64,000 nt of DNA from Xanthobacteraceae bacterium (lineage in GTDB: Bacteria > Pseudomonadota > Alphaproteobacteria > Rhizobiales > Xanthobacteraceae), in contig JAIELW010000013.1 of the NCBI GenBank assembly GCA_019752575.1, forward strand, positions 1 to 64,000. The letters are read 5' to 3'. A program made the position numbers and the translations under genes. Below, piece after piece: positions 58,103-64,000 of the stretch; the stretch's first letter is position 1, and the number at the start of each line of letters is the position of its first letter. The notes beneath the pieces were generated by a model. That model was not told where the DNA came from, made no database searches, and worked only from the letters and a program-made list of their open reading frames with translations.

Positions 58103-58492
58103 TCACGCGTGTCTGTGGCAGACCGCTTCGATGTTGTGCCCGTCGGGATCGAGCACGAAGGCGCCGTAATAGTTCTTGTGATAATGCGCGCGGATACCCG
58201 GCGCGCCGTTGTCCTTGCCGCCGGCCGCGAGTGCCGCCTCATAGAATGCATCGACAATCGCGCGGCTCTCGACCACGATCGCGACGTGGATGGGCTTCGC
58301 CAGACCGCCTTCGGCGCCAATCCAGAAATCGGGTTTATTGTCTTTCCCAAATCCGCAGGCCTCGGCCCCGCTCGGATTAGTCTCCGCTGGCACTTCCATG
58401 ATCAACGAGTAGCCTAGCGGCGCGAGTGCTTTCTCGTAGAACGCTTTCGACTTCGCGTAATCGGAAACCGGAAAGCCGACGTGATCGATCAT
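58103..58492 (-). CDS. VOC (glyoxalase/bleomycin resistance) family protein
   Basis: 129 residues with the paired beta-alpha-beta units of the vicinal oxygen chelate fold: MIDHVGFPVSDYAKSKAFYEKALAPLGY at the start and YYGAFVLDPDGHNIEAVCH at the end. His of DHVG, His in PIHVAIVV and Glu of NIEAV are possible metal ligands. The substrate is unknown. The start at 58492 follows GAGGAG; an upstream in-frame ATG at 58522 is less likely. It is divergent from the small exported protein. Confidence 0.9.
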   Translation of the reverse strand: MIDHVGFPVSDYAKSKAFYEKALAPLGYSLIMEVPAETNPSGAEACGFGKDNKPDFWIGAEGGLAKPIHVAIVVESRAIVDAFYEAALAAGGKDNGAPGIRAHYHKNYYGAFVLDPDGHNIEAVCHRHA

Positions 58493-58662
58493 GCTGTGCG
58501 CTCCTCTGGTGCCGGGTTCCAATAATTGAATCGCTTTTGCGGAATTTCGGCAACACAGGAAATTTTTCCGTCTTCACGGAAAGTTTGTTTGCCGGGCCAC
58601 ATTCGCGGCCAGATTTTCGCGAGAGTGCGCTCTCGTTCAATCAAACTTATTCAGGAGTGGCG

Positions 58663-58959
58663 ATGATGAAACGCTTTGCTTTGACCACCGCATTTGCTCT
58701 CGCAACGATGACGGCGGCCCACGCCCAGCAGGTCGGCGTGCCGGTCTGCGACGACTTCCTGACCAAGTACGAAGCCTGCGTTACGACCAAAATCCCGGCC
58801 GCGCAGCAGGCGACTTTCAAATCCTCGCTCGACCAGACCCGCAAGGCCTGGGCTGACGCGGCGAAAAACCCGACCGCGAAGGCCGTGCTCGAGTCTTCAT
58901 GCAAGCAGACCGCCGACCAGCTGAAGCAGACGCTCGCCGCTTATAACTGCGCTTTCTGA
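58663..58959 (+). CDS. Small exported helical protein (98 aa)
   Basis: A signal peptide (MMKRFALTTAFALATMTAAHA, cleavage before QQ) precedes a 76-residue helical domain with four cysteines (VCDDF, EACVTT, SSCKQT and YNCAF), enough for two disulfides in the periplasm. I do not recognise a named family. CAGGAG lies before the ATG. A 12-base-pair hairpin follows the stop. Confidence 0.78.
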   Translation: MMKRFALTTAFALATMTAAHAQQVGVPVCDDFLTKYEACVTTKIPAAQQATFKSSLDQTRKAWADAAKNPTAKAVLESSCKQTADQLKQTLAAYNCAF

Positions 58960-58979
58960 TTAAACTCCGGTGCAAGACC

Positions 58980-59007
58980 GAGAACGGCGCCACAAGGCGC
59001 CGTTCTC
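58980..59007 (+). terminator. Hairpin after the small exported protein gene
   Basis: GAGAACGGCGCC (58980-58991) pairs perfectly with GGCGCCGTTCTC (58996-59007) around ACAA. No long T-run follows, but the position 20 bases after a stop suggests termination or 3' end protection. Confidence 0.7.
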
Positions 59008-59097
59008 GTTAATAAGATTTCGGAATTCGCGTTACCCAGTCCTTAACCGGCGATCGCGTATCGAAAGCGCTATCGATTCTAGGATTGCGGACGCTTC

Positions 59098-59388
59098 ATG
59101 CGTTCTTTCTTGCGCGTCTTTTTCGTGTTCTGGATCGCCGCTGCCGCGCTCGTCGTGGTGGCGCTGGCGCTTGCCGCGCTCAAGGCGGTCGCGCTCGTGG
59201 CTTCCGCATCGCTTTATAACGCGCTCTTACCGGTCGTGCCCGGCGGCGGGACTTTGGCCTGGCTCGTCTGGGGCCTCGTCCTCGGCGTTGTGATCCTGCC
59301 GGTATTTGCGTCCTGCGTCGTGATCGTGCTCGGCATTTCGCGCATGCTGAAGGGCTGGCCCTTCCGCGCACGCCGCAGCATCGACTGA
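59098..59388 (+). CDS. Small membrane protein (96 aa)
   Basis: Two long hydrophobic segments (about residues 5-40 and 52-83) flank a glycine-containing turn (VVPGGGTLAW); the C-terminus is basic (KGWPFRARRSID). Expected in the inner membrane. No family recognised. It converges with sdhB with 18 bases between the stops. Confidence 0.65.
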   Translation: MRSFLRVFFVFWIAAAALVVVALALAALKAVALVASASLYNALLPVVPGGGTLAWLVWGLVLGVVILPVFASCVVIVLGISRMLKGWPFRARRSID

Positions 59389-59406
59389 ACGAAAAACGCG
59401 CCGCGC

Positions 59407-60186
59407 TTAGAGCTGGCGCGTCACCAATTTCTTTTTGATTTCGGCAATCGCTTTGGCCGGGTTCAGCCCTTTCGGGCAGGTGTTCGCGCAGTTCATGATG
59501 GTGTGGCAGCGATAAAGCCGGAACGGATCCTCGAGATCATCCAGCCGCTCGCCGGTCGCCTCGTCGCGGCTGTCCACGATCCAGCGCTGCGCCTGCAACA
59601 GAATGGCAGGCCCAAGGAAGCGCTCCGAATTCCACCAGTAACTCGGGCACGACGCCGAGCAGCAGGCGCAGAGAATGCATTCGTAAAGGCCGTCCAGCTT
59701 TTCGCGGTCCTCGTGGCTCTGCTTCCATTCCGCCGAAGGCTCCGGCGTCGTGGTCTTCAGCCACGGCTCGATCGAGGCGTGCTGCGCATAGAAACCCGTG
59801 AGATCGGGAACGAGGTCTTTCACCACCGCCATGTGCGGCAGCGGATAGATCTTCACCGTGCCGTTGATCTCGTCCATGCCGCATGTGCAGGCGAGCGTAT
59901 TGGTGCCGTCGATGTTCATCGAGCAGGAGCCGCAGATACCCTCGCGGCAGGAGCGCCGGAAGGTGAGCGTCGGATCGACGTTGTTTTTGATCCAGATCAG
60001 CGCGTCGAGCACCATCGGCCCGCAGTCGTCGCGGTCCACGTAATAGGTGTCGATCCGCGGATTGGCGTCGCTGTCCGGGTCGTAGCGATAGACGCGGAGT
60101 TCTTCGAGATTGGCCGCGCCTTCCGGCTTCGGCCAGGTCTTGCCTTCGGCGACGCGGGAGTTTTTCGGGAGGGTGAGTTCGACCAT
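59407..60186 (-). CDS. sdhB: Succinate dehydrogenase iron-sulfur subunit
   Basis: 259 residues. The 2Fe-2S ligands lie in [21 protein letters not shown], the 4Fe-4S set in [16 protein letters not shown] and the 3Fe-4S set in [17 protein letters not shown]. It carries electrons from the flavoprotein to quinone in complex II. It starts one base after the sdhA stop. Length is normal. Confidence 0.98.
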   Translation of the reverse strand: MVELTLPKNSRVAEGKTWPKPEGAANLEELRVYRYDPDSDANPRIDTYYVDRDDCGPMVLDALIWIKNNVDPTLTFRRSCREGICGSCSMNIDGTNTLACTCGMDEINGTVKIYPLPHMAVVKDLVPDLTGFYAQHASIEPWLKTTTPEPSAEWKQSHEDREKLDGLYECILCACCSASCPSYWWNSERFLGPAILLQAQRWIVDSRDEATGERLDDLEDPFRLYRCHTIMNCANTCPKGLNPAKAIAEIKKKLVTRQL

Positions 60187-60187
60187 C

Positions 60188-61993
60188 TTAATAAACCCGC
60201 GCCTTCGGCTCGATGTACTGAATTTCGTTCGTGAGCGTGTAGGTGTGCACCGGACGGTAATCGATCGAGACTTTCTTCTTCTCGAAATCGACCCAGGAAA
60301 GCGTGTGCTTCATCCAGTCTTTGTCGTCGCGGTCGGGGAAATCCTCGCGCGCATGCGCGCCGCGCGACTCGGTCCGGTTCAGCGCCGAATCCATCGTGAC
60401 GACCGCCTGCGAGATCAGGTTGTCGAATTCGAGCGTCTCGATCAGGTCCGTGTTCCAGATCAGCGAGCGGTCGGTCACCTTCACGTCGTCCGCGCTGCCG
60501 AACACGCCGTGAATGAGCTTGTGGCCTTCGTCGAGAATTTCACTGGTGCGGAACACTGCGCAGTTGGTCTGCATGACTTTCTGCATGTCGAGCCGCAAAT
60601 CGGCGGTCGTGGTCGATCCTTTAGCGTGACGCAGCCGGTCGAAGCGCGAAAGCGCTTTTTCGGTCGGCGTACTCGAAAGCATCATGTGCTTGTCGTTGGG
60701 CGTGAGCTTCTCGGCGCAGCGGTCGGCCGCGGCCCGCCCGAACACGACGAGATCGATCAGCGAATTCGAGCCCAAGCGGTTCGCGCCATGCACCGAGACG
60801 CAGGCCGCTTCGCCGATCGCCATCAAGCCGTTCACGATGGTGTCGGGGTCGCCGTTCTTTTTGGTGACGGCTTCGCCGTGCGGGTTCGTAGGAATCCCGC
60901 CCATGTTGTAATGGACCGTGGGGATGACCGGGATCGGTTCTCGGGTGACATCGATGCCCGCGAAGATGCGCGCGGACTCGGAAATCCCCGGCAGCCGTTC
61001 GTGCAGCACCTCGGGATCGAGATGATCGAGGTGCAGATAGATGTGATCCTTGTTCTTGCCGACGCCGCGGCCTTCACGGATTTCGATGGTCATCGAGCGC
61101 GAGACCACGTCGCGCGAGGCGAGGTCCTTCGCCGACGGCGCGTAGCGCTCCATGAAGCGCTCGCCTTCGGAGTTGACGAGATAACCGCCCTCGCCGCGCG
61201 AACCTTCGGTAATCAGGCAGCCCGCGCCGTAAATACCGGTCGGGTGGAACTGCACGAATTCCATGTCCTGCAGCGGCAGCCCCGCGCGCAGCACCATGGC
61301 GTTGCCATCGCCGGTGCAAGTATGTGCGGAGGTGCAGGAGAAATAAGCGCGGCCATAGCCGCCGGTGGCCAAAATCGTTTCATGCGAGCGGAAGCGATGC
61401 AGCGTGCCGTCGTCCATCTTTAGCGCGAGTACGCCGCAGCAATCGCCGTCGTCGTTCATGAGCAAATCGAGCACGAAATACTCGATGAAGAATTCCGCGC
61501 GATGCTTCAGCGCCGCACCGTAGAGCGTGTGCAGGATGGCGTGGCCGGTGCGGTCGGCGGCGGCACAAGTACGCTGCGCGGTGCCCTTGCCGTAATGCGT
61601 GGTCATGCCGCCGAACGGGCGCTGATAGATTTTGCCAGCTTCGGTGCGCGAGAACGGCACGCCCCAGTGCTCGAGCTCGTACACGGCGGCGGGCGCGTTG
61701 CGGCACAGATATTCGATCGCGTCCTGATCGCCGAGCCAGTCCGACCCCTTCACGGTGTCGTACATGTGCCAGCGCCAGTCGTCTTCGCCCATGTTGCCAA
61801 GCGCGGCCGAGATGCCGCCCTGCGCCGCCACCGTGTGCGATCGCGTCGGGAAGACCTTGGTGATGCAGGCTGTTTTCAAGCCCGCTTCGGCGCAGCCGAC
61901 GACCGCGCGCAAGCCGGCGCCGCCCGCGCCGACGACGACGACGTCATAGAGATGTTCGGTGATCGGATAGGCGCGTCCGTTGATGGCGGTCAT
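60188..61993 (-). CDS. sdhA: Succinate dehydrogenase flavoprotein subunit
   Basis: 601 residues. The FAD fold [24 protein letters not shown], the covalent-flavin histidine in [17 protein letters not shown], the substrate site [15 protein letters not shown] and [19 protein letters not shown] are present. It oxidises succinate at the cytoplasmic face of the membrane. It lies between sdhD (three bases upstream) and sdhB. Confidence 0.98.
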   Translation of the reverse strand: MTAINGRAYPITEHLYDVVVVGAGGAGLRAVVGCAEAGLKTACITKVFPTRSHTVAAQGGISAALGNMGEDDWRWHMYDTVKGSDWLGDQDAIEYLCRNAPAAVYELEHWGVPFSRTEAGKIYQRPFGGMTTHYGKGTAQRTCAAADRTGHAILHTLYGAALKHRAEFFIEYFVLDLLMNDDGDCCGVLALKMDDGTLHRFRSHETILATGGYGRAYFSCTSAHTCTGDGNAMVLRAGLPLQDMEFVQFHPTGIYGAGCLITEGSRGEGGYLVNSEGERFMERYAPSAKDLASRDVVSRSMTIEIREGRGVGKNKDHIYLHLDHLDPEVLHERLPGISESARIFAGIDVTREPIPVIPTVHYNMGGIPTNPHGEAVTKKNGDPDTIVNGLMAIGEAACVSVHGANRLGSNSLIDLVVFGRAAADRCAEKLTPNDKHMMLSSTPTEKALSRFDRLRHAKGSTTTADLRLDMQKVMQTNCAVFRTSEILDEGHKLIHGVFGSADDVKVTDRSLIWNTDLIETLEFDNLISQAVVTMDSALNRTESRGAHAREDFPDRDDKDWMKHTLSWVDFEKKKVSIDYRPVHTYTLTNEIQYIEPKARVY

Positions 61994-61996
61994 GGA

Positions 61997-62371
61997 TTAG
62001 GGTCCGAAGGAAATCTTGAGAACGGCGTAGATGCAGGAAAGGCCGACACCCCAGCAGAAGAACGTGTTCAGCATCAGGAGCACGACTTTGCGGAATTCGG
62101 AGTGAACATAGTCCTCGATGATGATCTGCATGCCGAGACGCATATGAATCGCAACCGAGATCACGGCGGCGACGAGCAGCACCGCGATCAGCGGCCGCGA
62201 GAGCGTCGCGATCACGGTCGCATGGCTGCGCCCCACGAGCGTCACGACAATGCCGAGCAGCACGACCAAGAGCAGCACGTTCGCGGCGGCCGTCAGCCGC
62301 TGCAGCCAGAAATGCTCGGTGCCGTGGTGGGCGGCACCCAGTCCTCGAATGCGGGAAAGCGGGGTGCGCAT
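61997..62371 (-). CDS. sdhD: Succinate dehydrogenase membrane anchor subunit
   Basis: 124 residues with three membrane helices (about 28-48, 60-82 and 98-118). The heme/quinone region reads HMRLGMQIIIEDYVHSEFRKVVLL, typical of alphaproteobacterial SdhD. It anchors the SdhAB dimer. The start ATG 62371 lies two bases after the sdhC stop, giving a normal length; longer in-frame starts overlap sdhC. Confidence 0.95.
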   Translation of the reverse strand: MRTPLSRIRGLGAAHHGTEHFWLQRLTAAANVLLLVVLLGIVVTLVGRSHATVIATLSRPLIAVLLVAAVISVAIHMRLGMQIIIEDYVHSEFRKVVLLMLNTFFCWGVGLSCIYAVLKISFGP

Positions 62372-62373
62372 AT

Positions 62374-62769
62374 TTAGCTCCTCAACACGAGGGCAAGCAC
62401 CCACAAGAGAATGCTGATCGAAACCGAGCCGATCAGCGTCATGCGCGCGAGCCCCTGCCGCTCGGGACCGAAGCCGCGGCCGGTGTCCCAGATGAAATGA
62501 CGGATGCCGCCGAGCATGTGATGGACGAGCGCCCAAGTGTAGCCGAGCAAAATGAGCTGCCCGATCCAGCTTCCGAAGAAAGCGTTGGCCGTGTCGAAGT
62601 ATTTCGCGCCGGTCGCGGCGGCGACCAGCCACCAGGCGAGCAGGAGCGTGCCGAAATAGAGCGCCGAACCCGTGATGCGGTGGACGATGGACATGGCCAT
62701 GGTCCAGGTCAGGCGATAGATCGTCAGATGCGGCGAAAGCGGGCGGGGCCTCGCTGGCGTGTCACTCAT
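62374..62769 (-). CDS. sdhC: Succinate dehydrogenase cytochrome b556 subunit
   Basis: 131 residues. RPLSPHLTIYRLTWTMAMSIVHRITGSALYFGTLLLAWW is the SdhC signature with quinone-site Ser/Arg, and HHMLGGIRHFIWDTGRGFG contains the heme-ligand histidine. Three membrane helices are visible. First gene of sdhCDAB. The start at 62769 (MSDTPARP) follows GAGAG; an ATG four codons upstream is possible. The promoter should lie in the 200 bases before the divergent LysR gene. Confidence 0.95.
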   Translation of the reverse strand: MSDTPARPRPLSPHLTIYRLTWTMAMSIVHRITGSALYFGTLLLAWWLVAAATGAKYFDTANAFFGSWIGQLILLGYTWALVHHMLGGIRHFIWDTGRGFGPERQGLARMTLIGSVSISILLWVLALVLRS

Positions 62770-62969
62770 GCTGGCTCTCATCAAAGATGCGCCGCAGAAT
62801 TGGCCGCGATTGCTGGCGCTGCAATCCGAAGCCCGCGCAATCCACATAGTTTGGAAATGCTCTGACTTCGTGTTCTGCGAACCATATTCCCAGCATTCTT
62901 CCTCACAAGCCTTATTTGGCGTAGTATTCCATCGCAAAAAGCGAAGGATTGGCATACCAGCGAGGGGCC

Positions 62970-63860
62970 GTGCGTTTCGACCTTTCCGACCTCAGTCTCT
63001 TTCGCCACGTGATCGACGCGGGCTCGATCACGCATGGCGCGGAGCGGGCAAATCTTGCGCTGGCTGCAGCCTCCACCCGAATCCGCAACATGGAAGAGGC
63101 TCTAGGGGCGCCCTTGCTTACCCGCAGCCGCCAAGGTGTCACCCCGACGCAGGCCGGGCGCATCCTGCTCGCGCACGCCCGCTCGATGCTCCAGCAGGCC
63201 GAGAAGCTGCGCGAGGAGTTAGGCGTCTTCGCCGGCGGCCAGGCCGGCCAGATCAAGGTGCTTTCCAATACCAACGCGCTCACGGAGTTTTTGCCCGAGG
63301 CGCTCGCCTCTTTTCTCGCGGCAAATCCGCATGTCAGCATCGATCTCGAAGAACGCCTCTCCGACGAAATCGTGAGCCTGATCGCGGAAGGCGTCGCCGA
63401 CCTCGGCATCGTCGCGGGCACCGTCGATTCCGGCTCGCTTGAGACCTATCCGTTTCGCCGCGACCGCTTTGTGCTCGTGGTCGCGCACGATCACCCGCTC
63501 GCCGTGCGCTCCGCCGTTTCGCTCGCGCAGGTGCTCGACCACGACTTCGTGGGACTCGATCGCGCCTCGGCGCTTCAGCGCTTTCTTGCCGACAAGGCCG
63601 CGCGCATCGGCCGGCCGCTGCGGCTGCGGATTCAGCTCCGCAGCTTCGACGCAGTCTGCCGCATGGTGGAGCGCAATGTCGGCATCGGCATCGTGCCGGA
63701 AACCACCGCGCGGCGCGCGGCGCTCTCGATGGCGGTGACCTCCGTATCGCTTTCCGATAGCTGGGCCGAGCGCGATCTCACGATCTGCGTGCGCAAACTC
63801 GAAGAATTGCCGACGTTTGCGCGCGAACTCGTGACCCACCTGCGCGAGCAGGAGGAGTAG
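62970..63860 (+). CDS. LysR family transcriptional regulator
   Basis: 296 residues. The N-terminal winged helix covers DLSDLSLFRHVIDAGSITHGAERANLALAAASTRIRNMEEALGAPLL and the periplasmic-binding-type effector domain covers about 88-296. The start GTG 62970 has GAGGGG before it; a TTG at 62949 directly abuts AAGGA and is less likely. It is divergent from sdhCDAB with 200 bases between the starts, so it may regulate that operon, its own gene, or something else; no LysR T-N11-A box was assigned with confidence. Confidence 0.92.
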   Translation: MRFDLSDLSLFRHVIDAGSITHGAERANLALAAASTRIRNMEEALGAPLLTRSRQGVTPTQAGRILLAHARSMLQQAEKLREELGVFAGGQAGQIKVLSNTNALTEFLPEALASFLAANPHVSIDLEERLSDEIVSLIAEGVADLGIVAGTVDSGSLETYPFRRDRFVLVVAHDHPLAVRSAVSLAQVLDHDFVGLDRASALQRFLADKAARIGRPLRLRIQLRSFDAVCRMVERNVGIGIVPETTARRAALSMAVTSVSLSDSWAERDLTICVRKLEELPTFARELVTHLREQEE

Positions 63861-63865
63861 CTTTC

Positions 63866-63898
63866 TCGTCATGCCCGGCCTTGTGTCGGGCATGACGA
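63866..63898. repeat. Short palindromic repeat, same family as 47311-47397
   Basis: TCGTCATGCCCG (63866-63877) pairs perfectly with CGGGCATGACGA (63887-63898). Read on the minus strand, it differs in one base from the right half of the element between sucB and lpdA over about 25 bases. It lies between convergent genes and may stop both. Confidence 0.8.
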
Positions 63899-63901
63899 CG
63901 A

Positions 63902-64000
63902 CTATTTGGGAATCAGCGCCCAATAATCGAGATCGAGGATCACGGCTTCGGCGTATTCCTCGCCGCTCTTGTACGGGAAGTCCGCGCAGGGGCGATCCTT
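63902..64000 (-). CDS. C-terminal end of an unidentified protein (cut by window edge)
   Basis: The last 32 codons of a minus-strand gene, ending ILDLDYWALIPK before TAG at 63902-63904. Codon use is like the neighbours and the segment PCADFPYKSGEEYAEAV looks like folded protein, so I take it as a real gene. Too short to assign a family. The 5' part lies outside. Confidence 0.55.
   Translation of the reverse strand, partial: KDRPCADFPYKSGEEYAEAVILDLDYWALIPK

Overview
The window looks like a chromosomal segment of an alphaproteobacterium of the order Hyphomicrobiales (Rhizobiales), probably near the Bradyrhizobium/Xanthobacteraceae group. This is inferred from the high GC content, the GCG/CGC-rich codon use, the gene orders (atpHAGDC; mdh-sucC-sucD-sucA-sucB-lpdA; sdhCDAB; obgE-proB-proA-nadD-rsfS-rlmH-ctpA), the Ala/Lys-rich tail on ribosomal protein L21, and short palindromic intergenic repeats typical of that group. 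I see no insertion sequence, integrase-type island, prophage or CRISPR array. Most of the window is core genome with small accessory modules between blocks.

Layout. 1-6.1 kb: a partial PAS/GGDEF gene, small conserved genes, rpmF and mtgA, ispA with a DUF1345 membrane protein, and a Fur-family (Zur-like) gene translationally coupled to ispG. 6.2-13.9 kb: patatin, macrodomain protein, a secreted unknown, a molybdenum-hydroxylase maturation block (two halves of XdhC around a LysE exporter, then a MoeA-like/MocA-like fusion), and a tandem pair of related P-loop proteins, one with a degraded Walker A. 14-23.7 kb: a chromate-resistance pair (ChrB-like, ChrA), YbaK deacylase, several secreted proteins, an output-less Cache sensor, a DnaJ-type zinc-ribbon microprotein, tRNA-Ser(CGA), a DUF6600 protein with a low-complexity tail, and a Na/Pi cotransporter. 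24-34.9 kb: rplU-rpmA, a GNAT gene with a strongly folded leader, the obgE-proline-nadD-rsfS-rlmH run, ctpA, a divergent polysaccharide deacetylase, rppH and another GNAT gene. 34.9-39.9 kb: F1 ATP synthase operon. 40-45.8 kb: SulP transporter, YciI/TetR module with two putative operators, divergent priA and xerC. 45.9-55 kb: the 2-oxoglutarate dehydrogenase, succinyl-CoA synthetase and malate dehydrogenase genes. 55.2-59.4 kb: zapE and small genes, including a 26-residue polybasic peptide downstream of a dense cluster of GANTC sites. 59.4-64 kb: sdhCDAB, a divergent LysR regulator and the end of an unidentified gene.

How the genes work together. The right half holds much of oxidative energy metabolism: 2-oxoglutarate dehydrogenase (SucAB with Lpd), succinyl-CoA synthetase (SucCD), succinate dehydrogenase (SdhCDAB) and malate dehydrogenase cover four TCA steps, and the F1 sector uses the resulting proton gradient. 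The left half contributes cell-wall, isoprenoid, ribosome and RNA functions.

The most interesting non-standard signals are a three-helix palindromic element between sucD and sucA, the folded leader of the GNAT gene at 24993, the GANTC cluster with the polybasic peptide, the degenerate P-loop tandem pair, and the XdhC gene split around an exporter. All positions and palindromes were read by eye; no searches or folding calculations were run.
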